From contig NZ_POQS01000008.1 in NCBI RefSeq assembly GCF_002885955.2, positions 299,181 through 333,334 of the forward strand: a stretch of 34,154 nt of DNA, read 5' to 3'. Origin of the DNA: Achromobacter pulmonis (lineage in GTDB: Bacteria; Pseudomonadota; Gammaproteobacteria; Burkholderiales; Burkholderiaceae_B). The notes beneath the pieces are model-generated. The model did no database searches. It saw only the letters and a list, made by a program, of their open reading frames with translations, and was not told the origin of the DNA. Of this stretch, positions 15,209 through 23,413 are shown in pieces. Every line of letters starts with the position of its first letter. The stretch's first letter is position 1. The translations under genes and the position numbers were made by a program.

Positions 15209-18200
15209 ATGTCCCGTTTTTTCATCGACCGGCCGATCTTCGCCTGGGTGCTGGCGATCGTCGCCATGCTAGCCGGTGCGTTGTCGCTGGTGAAAATGCC
15301 CATCAGCCAGTACCCCAATATCGCCGCCCCGGCAGTGTCGATCCAGGTCAGCTACCCCGGCGCCTCGGCACAGACTGTGCAGGACACCGTGGTGCAGGTC
15401 ATCGAACAGCAACTCAGCGGCCTCGACGGCTTCCGCTACATGTCCGCCGAAAGCGCCTCCGATGGCAGCATGACCATCATCGTGACCTTCGAGCAGGGCA
15501 CCGACCCCGATATCGCCCAGGTCCAGGTGCAGAACAAGCTGCAACTGGCCACTCCTCGGTTGCCCGAGGAAGTGCAGCGCCAAGGGCTGCGCGTGGTGAA
15601 GTACCAGATGAACTTCTTCCTGGTCATCGGGCTGGCGGACAGCACCGGCAAGATGAGCAACTTCGACCTTGGCAACCTGATCGCTTCGCAGCTGCAGGAC
15701 CCGATTTCGCGCATCGACGGCGTGGGTGACTACGTGCTGTTCAGCTCGCCCTATGCCATGCGCATCTGGCTCGATCCGGCCAAGCTCAACAGCTACCAGC
15801 TGATGCCGAGTGATGTCGCCAGCGCCATTCGCGAGCAGAACGTGCAGGTGTCTTCCGGCCAGCTTGGCGGCTTGCCAACTCGCAGCGGGGTGCAGCTCAA
15901 CGCCACGGTGCTGGGCAAAACCCGCATGACCACGCCAGCCGAGTTCGAGGAAATCCTGGTCAAGGTCAACGCGGACGGCTCGCAAGTGCGCGTCAAGGAC
16001 ATCGCCGAAGTCGAACTGGGCGCTGACAACTTCTCGATCTCCAGCATGCTTAACGGCCAGCCCTCGGCAGCCCTCGCGTTGCGCCTGGCTTCGGGCGGCA
16101 ACCTGCTCGAGACGGTGAAAGCGGTGAAGGCCGAGATGGAGAAGCAGAAGGCCTATCTGCCCGAAGGCGTCGAGGTGTTCTATCCCTACGACACCACCCC
16201 GGTGGTGGAAGCCTCGATCAGCTCCGTGATCCAGACCATCGTCGAAGCGGTGGTGCTGGTGTTCCTGGTGATGTTCCTATTCCTGCAGAGCTTCCGCGCC
16301 ACGCTGATTCCGACCCTGGCGGTGCCCGTCGTGCTGCTCGGCGCCTTCGCCCTGCTTCCCTCCTTCGGCATCAGCATCAACGTGCTGACCATGTACGCCA
16401 TGGTGCTGGCCATCGGCCTGCTGGTGGACGACGCCATCGTCGTGGTGGAGAACGTCGAACGCCTGATGCACGAGGAAGGGCTGTCGCCGCTGGAAGCCAC
16501 GCGCAAATCGATGGGGCAGATTTCCGGCGCCCTGGTCGGCATCGGCATGGTGTTGTCGGCGGTGTTCGTGCCGATGGCCTTCTTCGGCGGCTCGGCCGGC
16601 ATCATCTACAAGCAGTTCGCCGTGACCATCGTGGTCTGCATGGGCCTGTCGGTGCTGGTCGCGCTGATCTTCACCCCGGCGCTGTGCGCCACCATCCTCA
16701 AGGCGCCCAAAGGCGATGCCCATCACGAGAAAAAAGGCTTCTTCGGCTGGTTCAACCGCAGCTTCGACCGCGGCGCGACGCGCTTCGAGCGCGGCGTCGG
16801 CGGCATGCTCAAGCACCGCGGGCGCTACCTGCTGGCGTTCGTGCTGATTACCGCCGGCACCGGCTACCTGTTCACCCAGATTCCCAAGGCGTTCCTGCCC
16901 AACGAGGACCAGGGGTTGATGATGGTGGAGGTGCGGATGCCGGTGAATTCCTCCGCCGAACGCACCGAAGCGGTACTGCAGGAAGTGAGCGACTACCTGC
17001 GCAATGAGGAAGGCCAGCTGATCCAGCACGTGCTGACCGTCAACGGCTTCAACTTCGCCGGTCGCGGGCAGAACTTCGGCCTCGGTCTGGTCATGCTCAA
17101 GGACTGGAGCGTGCGCGCCGCGGAAGGCCAGGACGTGTTCAGCCTGGCCCAGCGCGCCAACGCCCGCTTCGCCCAGATCAAGGACGCCACCGTCATGGCC
17201 TTCGTGCCGCCGGCGATCCTGGAAATGGGTAACGCGATGGGGTTCAACCTCTATCTGCAGGACAACTCCGGCGTCGGTCACGCCGCGCTGATGGAGGCGC
17301 GCAACCAGTTCCTGCAGCTGGCCAACCAGCATCCGAAGCTGCGCGCGGTGCGCCCCAACGGCAAGGACGACGAGCCGCAGTTCCAGGTCAACATCGACGA
17401 TGAGAAGGCCCGCGCCCTGCAGGTCAGCATCGCCTCGATCAACCAGACCATGTCGGCGGCCTGGGGCTCGATGTACGTCAACGACTTCATCGACCGCGGT
17501 CGGGTCAAGCGCGTCTACATCCAGGGCGAAGACGCTTCGCGCATCTCGCCGGAAGACTTCGACAAGTGGTACGTGCGCAACGCCCTCGGCGAGATGGTGC
17601 CATTCTCGGCCTTCGCCACCGGCGAATGGACCTTCGGCTCGCCCAAGCTGGAGCGCTACGGCGGCATCTCCTCGGTGGAAATCCTCGGCGAACCGGCGCC
17701 GGGCTACAGCACCGGCGACGCCATGGTGGCCATCGCCGAAATCATGCAGCAGCTGCCGCCGGGTATCGGCCTGAGCTACACCGGGCTGTCCTACGAGGAA
17801 ATCCAGACCGGCGACCAGGCGCCGATGCTCTATGCGCTGACCGTGCTGATTGTGTTCCTCTGTCTGGCCGCGCTCTACGAGAGCTGGTCGGTGCCGGCTT
17901 CGGTGATGCTGGTGGTGCCGCTGGGCATCCTCGGCGCGGTGCTCGCCACGCTGTTCCGTGACCTCACCGCCGACGTCTACTTCCAGATCGGCCTGATGAC
18001 CACGGTCGGTCTGTCGGCGAAGAACGCCATCCTCATCGTCGAGTTCGCCAAGGACCTTTACGAGAAGGAAGGCATGCCGCTGGTCCAGGCGGCGGTGCAC
18101 GCGGCACGTCTGCGCCTGCGTCCCATCGTCATGACCTCGCTGGCCTTCACCTTCGGCGTGCTGCCGATGGCCCTGGCCAGTGGTGCCGGCGCCGGCAGCC

Positions 18201-18355
18201 AGCATTCGGTGGCGACCGGGGTGGTCGGCGGGATGATTACCGCCACCGTGCTCGCGGTGTTCTTCGTGCCGCTGTTCTACGTGGTGGTGGTCAAGCTGTT
18301 CGAGGGCCGCAAGCAGCCGCGCGCCGTTGCCGAAGCCGAAGGAGAAACCGCATGA
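15209..18355 (+). CDS. RND multidrug/solvent efflux transporter (TtgH/SrpB/TtgE-like)
   Basis: This 1048-residue HAE1-type RND proton antiporter has the usual length. It opens MSRFFIDRPIFAWVLAIVAM (first transmembrane helix) and carries two large periplasmic loops between TM1-TM2 and TM7-TM8. The proton-relay aspartates D407 and D408 lie in LLVDDAIVVVENVE, and the relay lysine is K938 in LSAKNAILIVEFAK, matching D407/D408/K940 of AcrB. All key residues are present. It exports hydrophobic compounds from the periplasm and inner membrane, driven by protons, through its adaptor and channel. A GAGGAG RBS precedes ATG 15209. Its stop overlaps the next start by four bases. The tributyltin pump TbtB is an alternative close relative, so substrates cannot be read from sequence. 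Confidence 0.95.
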   Translation: MSRFFIDRPIFAWVLAIVAMLAGALSLVKMPISQYPNIAAPAVSIQVSYPGASAQTVQDTVVQVIEQQLSGLDGFRYMSAESASDGSMTIIVTFEQGTDPDIAQVQVQNKLQLATPRLPEEVQRQGLRVVKYQMNFFLVIGLADSTGKMSNFDLGNLIASQLQDPISRIDGVGDYVLFSSPYAMRIWLDPAKLNSYQLMPSDVASAIREQNVQVSSGQLGGLPTRSGVQLNATVLGKTRMTTPAEFEEILVKVNADGSQVRVKDIAEVELGADNFSISSMLNGQPSAALALRLASGGNLLETVKAVKAEMEKQKAYLPEGVEVFYPYDTTPVVEASISSVIQTIVEAVVLVFLVMFLFLQSFRATLIPTLAVPVVLLGAFALLPSFGISINVLTMYAMVLAIGLLVDDAIVVVENVERLMHEEGLSPLEATRKSMGQISGALVGIGMVLSAVFVPMAFFGGSAGIIYKQFAVTIVVCMGLSVLVALIFTPALCATILKAPKGDAHHEKKGFFGWFNRSFDRGATRFERGVGGMLKHRGRYLLAFVLITAGTGYLFTQIPKAFLPNEDQGLMMVEVRMPVNSSAERTEAVLQEVSDYLRNEEGQLIQHVLTVNGFNFAGRGQNFGLGLVMLKDWSVRAAEGQDVFSLAQRANARFAQIKDATVMAFVPPAILEMGNAMGFNLYLQDNSGVGHAALMEARNQFLQLANQHPKLRAVRPNGKDDEPQFQVNIDDEKARALQVSIASINQTMSAAWGSMYVNDFIDRGRVKRVYIQGEDASRISPEDFDKWYVRNALGEMVPFSAFATGEWTFGSPKLERYGGISSVEILGEPAPGYSTGDAMVAIAEIMQQLPPGIGLSYTGLSYEEIQTGDQAPMLYALTVLIVFLCLAALYESWSVPASVMLVVPLGILGAVLATLFRDLTADVYFQIGLMTTVGLSAKNAILIVEFAKDLYEKEGMPLVQAAVHAARLRLRPIVMTSLAFTFGVLPMALASGAGAGSQHSVATGVVGGMITATVLAVFFVPLFYVVVVKLFEGRKQPRAVAEAEGETA

Positions 18356-19809
18356 AGTTCAAGCCTTTGACCCTCGCGGTTGCCCTGGCACTGGGCGGCT
18401 GCAGTCTGATCCCGCAGTACCAGCGACCGCAGGCGCCGATCGAGGCCGACTGGCCGCAGGGCGCGGCCTACGATCAGGCGGAGCAGGGCGACACGCGCGC
18501 GGCCGATCTGCGCTGGCAGGAGTTCTTCCGCGACGCCGCGCTGCGCGAGCTGATCGGCGTGGCGCTGCAGAACAACCGCGACCTGCGTCAGGCCGCGCTG
18601 AACGTCGAGGCCTACCGCGCGCTGCACCGCATCCAGCGTGCCGAGCTGTTCCCCGGCGTCGATGCGGGCGGCAGTGGCAGTCGCCAGCGCCTGCCGGACG
18701 ACCTCTCGCCGACCGGCGAGGCGGGTATCCAGAGCCGCTACGACGTAGCGCTGGGCGTATCCTACGAGCTGGACGCCTTCGGCCGCATCCGCAGCCTCAG
18801 CCGCGCGGCGCTGGAGCAGTACCTGGCCAGCGAAGAAGCCCAGCGCAGCGTGCACATCGCTCTGGTCGGCGACGTCGCCACCGCCTATTTCGCCTGGCGC
18901 ACCGACCAGGCGCTGCTGGAGCTGAGCGAGGCCACGCTGGAAAGCTACCGGCAGAGCCTGTCGCTGATCGAAGCCAGTGCCGAAGCCGGCACTGCCTCGG
19001 AACTGGACGTGCGCCAGGCGCGCACGCTGGTCGATCAGGCGCGTACGCAGAAGGCGCTGTACACCCGGCTCATCGCCGAGGATGTCAACGCCTTGCGCCT
19101 GCTGCTGGGCGCGGCGATTCCGAACGATCTGCCGGCAGGCGGCAAGTTGCAGATGGATACGCTGGCCGATTTCCCCGCCGGGCTGCCGGCCGATCTGCTG
19201 CTGCGTCGCCCGGACATCCGCGCCGCGGAGCACCGCCTGCTGGCCGCCAACGCCAATATCGGCGCGGCACGCGCGGCGTTCTTCCCGAGCATCAGCCTGA
19301 CCGGCAGCGCCGGCACCGCCAGCAGCGAACTGGACGGCCTGTTCGACGGCGGTTCCGGGGCCTGGAGTCTGGTCCCGCGGATCAACCTGCCGATCTTCAC
19401 CGCCGGGCGGTTGAAGGCCAATCTCGACTATGCCGAGATCCAGAAGGACATCCACGTCGCGGCGTACGAGAAGGCCATCCAGACCGCCTTCCGCGAGGTC
19501 GCCGACGGCCTCGCCGCGCGCGGCACCTACGACGAACAGGTACAGGCGCAGAGCGATCTGGTCGACAATAACCGCGCCTACTACCAGCTGGCCCGCCAGC
19601 GTTACGACGAGGGCGTGGATACCTACCTCACCGTGCTCGACGCCCAGCGCGAGCTGTTCGCGTCGCAGCGCCAGCTGCTCAGCGACCATCTGTTGCAGCT
19701 GAACCGCGAAGTCCAGCTGTATCGCGCCCTGGGTGGCGGCTGGAAGACGGACACGGCCGAGCGTTCGGCCGCGGGGGCTGATGGCCCCGCAACACTCACC
19801 ATGAACTGA
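18352..19809 (+). CDS. Outer-membrane efflux channel lipoprotein (TtgI/SrpC/OprM-like)
   Basis: The 485-residue TolC/OprM-family channel has a lipobox LGGC (Cys17) after a short signal peptide. Two repeated OEP domains follow (about residues 60-265 and 275-460), with typical blocks LRQAALNVEAYRALHRIQRA, LLRRPDIRAAEHRLLAANAN, IGAARAAFFPSISLTG and RYDEGVDTYLTVLDAQRELF. It forms the trimeric duct across the outer membrane. The ATG overlaps the transporter stop (ATGA), showing translational coupling. The C-terminal tail (~25 residues after ALGGGW) is longer and more polar than the core needs. Downstream, the lipid A deacylase gene begins 16 bases later. Confidence 0.94.
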   Translation: MKFKPLTLAVALALGGCSLIPQYQRPQAPIEADWPQGAAYDQAEQGDTRAADLRWQEFFRDAALRELIGVALQNNRDLRQAALNVEAYRALHRIQRAELFPGVDAGGSGSRQRLPDDLSPTGEAGIQSRYDVALGVSYELDAFGRIRSLSRAALEQYLASEEAQRSVHIALVGDVATAYFAWRTDQALLELSEATLESYRQSLSLIEASAEAGTASELDVRQARTLVDQARTQKALYTRLIAEDVNALRLLLGAAIPNDLPAGGKLQMDTLADFPAGLPADLLLRRPDIRAAEHRLLAANANIGAARAAFFPSISLTGSAGTASSELDGLFDGGSGAWSLVPRINLPIFTAGRLKANLDYAEIQKDIHVAAYEKAIQTAFREVADGLAARGTYDEQVQAQSDLVDNNRAYYQLARQRYDEGVDTYLTVLDAQRELFASQRQLLSDHLLQLNREVQLYRALGGGWKTDTAERSAAGADGPATLTMN

Positions 19810-19824
19810 AGTAAGGAGTTCGTT

Positions 19825-20343
19825 TTGATCAATCGCATGATTCTGGGCGGCGCGCTGGCGCTGGGCCTGGCCGCCGGCCCCGTAGCCGCCGCTGAAGTCT
19901 CGGGCGCTCTGGGCGTCACCGGGCAGGGCGACATGACCTTCCGCGCCAGCCTGGCGCAGGCATGGGACAAGAGCTGGTGGCAAAGTGAAACCGGCCAGCT
20001 GAGCGGCTACTGGGACGCGGCCTACACCTACTGGGAAGGTGGCGACGACTATTCCGGCGCGCACTCGCTGTCGTTCAGCCCGGTGTTCACCTATGAGTTC
20101 AGTGGCTGGCGCTACACCCCGTACGTCGAGGCCGGCATCGGCGTCGCGTTCTTCTCCAAGACCGACGTCGGCGAGCAGCAATTGGGTTCCTCGTTCAACT
20201 TCGAAAACCGCATCGGCGCCGGCCTGAAGCTGCCGCACGAGCAAAAGGTCGGCATACGCGCCATCCACTATTCCAATGCCGGCATCAAACAGCCGAACGA
20301 CGGAATCGAATCCTACTCATTGTTCTACAACAAAGCCTTCTGA
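19825..20343 (+). CDS. pagL: Lipid A 3-O-deacylase, PagL family
   Basis: The 172-residue outer-membrane protein has a signal peptide (cleavage likely after AGPVAAA, residue ~22) and then alternating beta-barrel strands ending in the aromatic YSLFYNKAF. The motif IHYSNAGIKQPNDGIE carries H148, S150 and E162. Their spacing (+2 and +14) is that of the catalytic His-Ser-Glu of Pseudomonas PagL. It would remove the 3-O acyl chain from lipid A in the outer leaflet. TTG 19825 fits TAAGGAG at 19812-19818 (6-base spacing); ATG 19837 would be badly spaced. It sits 16 bases after the channel gene, so it should be co-expressed with the pump. This is an unusual partnership. Confidence 0.88.
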   Translation: MINRMILGGALALGLAAGPVAAAEVSGALGVTGQGDMTFRASLAQAWDKSWWQSETGQLSGYWDAAYTYWEGGDDYSGAHSLSFSPVFTYEFSGWRYTPYVEAGIGVAFFSKTDVGEQQLGSSFNFENRIGAGLKLPHEQKVGIRAIHYSNAGIKQPNDGIESYSLFYNKAF

Positions 20344-20415
20344 TATCTGGGGCTTCTGCGCCGGACGGAGTCGCAACGTGGTAATCACCTTGCCGCAATT
20401 GTCCCTTATACCTAG

Positions 20416-21606
20416 GGATGGTCTGAAGTAGTCAGGTATTTCTGGCTGACTCCAGCCCTTGCCGATTTCAAAACGGTGATTCGGCTAAAAAACGATCAAA
20501 TCATCCCCTCTTTCCGGATTTATAGCCGGCGCGAGCACCTCGCGCCGGCCATTTCCCGCATTACAGACGCACCTCTCCTGCATTCGTCAGCAAATGTCGG
20601 CGCGCCATCCACAGGTTCGACAGCGCGAACAGTGTCACCAACTGCGCGGTGTTCTTCGCCAGGCCACGGAAGCGTGTCTTCACGTAGCCGAATTGGCGCT
20701 TGATCACCCGGAACGGGTGCTCGACTTTGGCGCGCACCTGGGCCTTGGATTTCTCGATCTTGCGCTTGGCTTTGTACAGCGCACTGCGCTTACTCAGCTT
20801 CTTGTACGTACTGCGGCGGGCCGCAATCTGCCAGATCACCTCCCGGCCTTCATGTTCCGGGCGTTTCTCTACGCCGGTGTAACCCGCGTCGGCGCCGACC
20901 ATGTTTTCCTTTCCATGCAGCAGTTTGTCGACCTGGGTAACGTCAGCAACGTTGGCTGCCGTCCCCACCACGCTGTGCACCAGGCCAGACTCGGTATCCG
21001 CGCCGATGTGGGCCTTCATGCCGAAGTAATACTGATTGCCCTTCTTGGTCTGGTGCATTTCCGGGTCACGCTTACCGTCCTTGTTCTTGGTCGAACTCGG
21101 CGCATGGATCAGCGTGGCATCGACGATGGTGCCCTGGCGCAGCGACAGGCCCCGATCGCCCAGGTAACCATTGATCACCGCCAGAATCCCGGCCGCCAAC
21201 TCGTGCTTCTCCAGCAGGCGACGGAAATTGAGGATGGTGGTTTCGTCGGGAATACGCTCTAGGTTCAGCCCGGCAAACTGGCGCAAGATTGTGGTCTCGT
21301 ACAGCGCCTCCTCCATCGCTGGATCGCTGTAGCCGAACCAGTTCTGCATCAAATGTACGCGCAGCATCGCCATCAGCTGATACGCCGGACGACCACCTTC
21401 ACCCTTGGGGTAGTGCGGCTCGATCAGGGCAATCAAACCCTTCCACGGCACCACCTGATCCATCTCGATCAGGAACAACTCTTTGCGGGTCTGCTTGCGC
21501 TTGCCGGCGTACTCGGCGTCGGCGAAGGTCATTTGCTTCATCGGGAAACTCGGGCAACGGGATCGGCGTATTTCACCAGATTCGGGAAGTCTTTTTCAGA
21601 CCATCC
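20416..21606 (-). mobile_element. IS5-family insertion sequence, copy 2 (no matching target duplication)
   Basis: The left end GGATGGTCTGAAGTAGTC (20416 onward) and the reverse complement of the right end GGATGGTCTGAAAAAGAC (to 21606) are terminal repeats with few mismatches. The flanks are CTAG on the left (20412-20415) and TTAG on the right (21607-21610), so the expected identical 4-bp duplication is absent. The right flank is the middle of a DUF3987 gene whose 5' part is missing, so one side was probably rearranged or deleted. Confidence 0.85.
20561..21541 (-). CDS. IS5-family transposase (copy 2)
   Basis: The 326-residue transposase begins MKQMTFADAEYAGKRKQTRK. DDE motifs are VDATLIHAPSSTKN, GADAGYTG and KVEHPFRVIKRQFGY. 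The N-terminal domain (DPAMEEALYETTILRQFAG; DETTILNFRRLLEKH) is typical of the IS5 group. It is full length and probably active. It shares many blocks with the transposase at 10990 but differs throughout, so it belongs to a different IS. Both transposase genes point left. Together they bracket the regulator-pump-deacylase segment without forming a classical composite transposon. Confidence 0.92.
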   Translation of the reverse strand: MKQMTFADAEYAGKRKQTRKELFLIEMDQVVPWKGLIALIEPHYPKGEGGRPAYQLMAMLRVHLMQNWFGYSDPAMEEALYETTILRQFAGLNLERIPDETTILNFRRLLEKHELAAGILAVINGYLGDRGLSLRQGTIVDATLIHAPSSTKNKDGKRDPEMHQTKKGNQYYFGMKAHIGADTESGLVHSVVGTAANVADVTQVDKLLHGKENMVGADAGYTGVEKRPEHEGREVIWQIAARRSTYKKLSKRSALYKAKRKIEKSKAQVRAKVEHPFRVIKRQFGYVKTRFRGLAKNTAQLVTLFALSNLWMARRHLLTNAGEVRL

Positions 21607-22644
21607 TTAGGAGAGCTCGATAAACTCAATACGCTATGGGATGGCAGCAGCGTAATTGTTGACCGCATTTCTAGAGAAGGCTTCGTACTCCAAAATGCGC
21701 GCCTCACCCTATCATTGATGGCACAGCCAAGTGTGATCAGCCGCTTCATGGCCAAACGCGGCGAAGAGGCACGCGGCACCGGCTTCTTAGCACGCTTCCT
21801 GATCGCGAAGCCTCGCTTGATGGCCGGACAACGCACCGATCAACAGCTATCTGAATTGCTCCGCCTAAGGAGCTTTAATGCCCGCATCCACGAACTGCTG
21901 AACTCTCCTTTATTGACCGAGCGACAAGTACTGTCTTTTTCCGAGCAGGCAAAGGATCGTTGGTTCCAGTACAGCCGTTTTCTCGAATTGCAGATGAAGG
22001 AGAACGGGCTGTATTTCTATCTTAAGGATCACGCTTCTAAGCTGCTAGAAAACACCAGCCGCCTAGCTGCAATAGTGCATACCTTCGAGCGCACCTCGAA
22101 CAACCAAACCGAGATAGATTGTTCAACACTGGAATTCTGCTGGAAGTTTACTCAGCACTGCTCCAAGCATTTTATAGCCCACTTGGCAAACGAACCACAG
22201 ATCGTCATTGATGCGAATCACTTAGCGCACTACTTACTAAAACTTGCAAGCAAACAAGACCCTTTCGCTCTTAATAAAGAGGAAAAACACAGCAGAGCCT
22301 CTTCCAACGACACACGCGCTGAACTACCTAGGGATCTGATTTCTGGAGCCAGAGCCACTTTCACCATAACTCAACTTAAACAATTCGGACCCAGCAGCCT
22401 TAGAGGACGCGCCAACACGGCTCGCTTAGAAGGAGCGATTGATCTGTTATGCAAACTTGGCCACATCGCAAAAGAAGGAAGCCGTTACCGGTTTCAAGAA
22501 TCGATACTGCTTAGACAGGAACCCGAACTAAAGAATGGCGAGATAGTTGAGGTCAAAGAGCTACCGCTGTTCAACGAGCAAGAATTCTGGACGCCCCAGC
22601 GAGGTTATGGCTATACCGCCGGCTACTATATTAAAGTTCGCTAG
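21607..22644 (+). pseudogene. 5'-truncated DUF3987 (YfjI-like) gene, C-terminal fragment
   Basis: From the IS edge the frame reads LGELDKLNTLWDGSSVIVDR and continues about 345 residues to 22644. The blocks NARLTLSLMAQPSVISRFM and GEEARGTGFLARFLIAKP are typical of DUF3987 proteins, large helicase/primase-like proteins found on integrase islands and near P4-like integrases. The N-terminal half, which would carry the nucleotide-binding domain, is missing and replaced by the IS5 element. No RBS or start belongs to this fragment. Codon use is more AT-rich than in the ICE genes. It belonged to the island's own core, together with the integrase 12.6 kb away. Confidence 0.8.
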
Positions 22645-22895
22645 CGACTCAGCTTTTTATGTACCTATAAGGTCGCGACACTATTCAGGCATTATCTCAG
22701 CAAGGAAAAAAACTTACCATAAATGATATGTTATAACGTTTATATTGGGAGAAACCAAAGCTACCTTTGTGGCAGCGTCGCCGTCGGTCGGTCGCGCTCC
22801 CCTTTCAGATCGCTGCAGCAGAGTGCTTGCGCCGCCAGGCAGCCTGGATTTAATTTGAACTCCTCTGCGGCACGAGAGGGAACCAGGAAACTAAA

Positions 22896-22917
22896 ACCGG
22901 GTACAGAACCGGGTACA
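22896..22917 (+). repeat. ACCGGGTACA repeats at the right end of the island
   Basis: ACCGGGTACA occurs at 22896-22905 and again at 22908-22917. The same core motif occurs three times upstream of the integrase. The two clusters mark the ends of the nested island and are probably integrase arm sites. Confidence 0.6.
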
Positions 22918-23029
22918 ATTATTAATGCAAGTGGGAAAACACCTGTATTTAAAGACCCAGACACCGACACTTGCCGTCTAACACTGAACCTGCCTCAGCC
23001 CCCCGGTTCCGCCGCGAGTGCGCACTTAG

Positions 23030-23107
23030 CTGGCCTGTTTTACCGAACGCCAGGACGACCTGTTTGACCCTGCCGAAGAGACCATCGGCTGCTATTGCGG
23101 CGATTGA
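23030..23107 (+). pseudogene. Possible 3' remnant of an ICE gene split by the island
   Basis: One frame reads LACFTERQDDLFDPAEETIG and five more residues to TGA 23107, with a TAG immediately upstream in frame (23027-23029). Composition is protein-like (acidic, then CYCGD) but no start or RBS is present. It may be the tail of the gene whose head is at 7551. The evidence is position only. A second frame through the same bases ends at 23065 and cannot be excluded. Confidence 0.25.
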
Positions 23108-23178
23108 ATGCGGTCAGGCGACAGTACTCATTCCCGATGGTGTGCGAAGCCGCGCGGTGTGAGGCTTGCCCCATGCTT

Positions 23179-23310
23179 GCTGACGTTGTCAGCGACATGC
23201 CAGGCAACCATCGGTCTTCGAGGTTGCGGCGCGGCACCCGCCGCGTGACCGAGCCAGTTCGCAACGCATCCCTCCGTGCGAACGACCATCGGCTTGCCGG
23301 TGGTGGATGC
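23179..23310 (+). promoter_or_regulatory. Structured 5' leader with pseudoknot, copy 5
   Basis: Stem A is GCTGAC-GTT-GTCAGC (23179-23193). Stem B is GCAACC (23204-23209) with GGTTGC (23222-23227). Stem C is GCGGC-ACCC-GCCGC (23231-23244). Stem D is GTTCGCA (23257-23263) with TGCGAAC (23277-23283). Stem E is CCATCGG-CTTG-CCGGTGG (23286-23303, one G-U). The pseudoknot is GCATCC (23266-23271) with GGATGC (23305-23310). Compared with the other copies, stem B and the pseudoknot changed on both strands and still pair. That is strong evidence for a real RNA fold. It precedes the DUF3577 gene at 23414. Confidence 0.7.
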
Positions 23311-23413
23311 ACCTTCCTAGTCCATTCGCCTTATCAACCCACCGCGGGGTTACGCACCCCCCCGCGCAGTCGGGTCCGGTGTGTCTCCGCTTCATTCCCA
23401 TTGGAGATTCACC

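Larger units (their letters stand above)
7578..22930 (+). mobile_element. Nested integrase-driven genomic island inside the ICE (ends approximate)
   Basis: Backbone genes with matching leaders and RBS style lie on both sides (to 7407 and from 23179). Between them are a tyrosine integrase just inside the left end, three IS elements, an efflux operon and a truncated DUF3987 gene at the right end. ACCGGGTAC repeats occur only near both ends (7692-7745 and 22896-22917) and are likely integrase arm sites. I could not identify a direct-repeat attachment core, so both coordinates are estimates. Confidence 0.5.
22645..23178. other. Gene-poor right end of the nested island and junction with the ICE
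   Basis: The AT-rich part (22645-22760) and the following 130 bases show no convincing gene. The ACCGGGTACA repeats lie at 22896-22917. After about 22930 the sequence becomes GC-rich again and grades into ICE backbone, with a short coding-like stretch before 23107. I see no exact repeat of the left junction. ACTTAG occurs at both sides (7582-7588 area and 23024-23029), but six bases are too few to call an attachment core. Confidence 0.5.

Noticed and set aside
16277..20268. Very long minus-strand ORFs opposite the pump genes (642 and 663 codons)
   Set aside because: They are mirror frames of GC-rich coding DNA, rich in H, Q, R, G and V, with no domain or RBS; the plus-strand genes are unmistakable.
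10833..21606. A composite transposon formed by the two IS5 elements
   Set aside because: The transposases and terminal repeats are clearly different, and copy 1 has its own CTAA target duplication, so it is a simple insertion.
7582..23029. ACTTAG at both junctions as the attachment core
   Set aside because: Six bases are expected by chance, and the surrounding sequences do not align.
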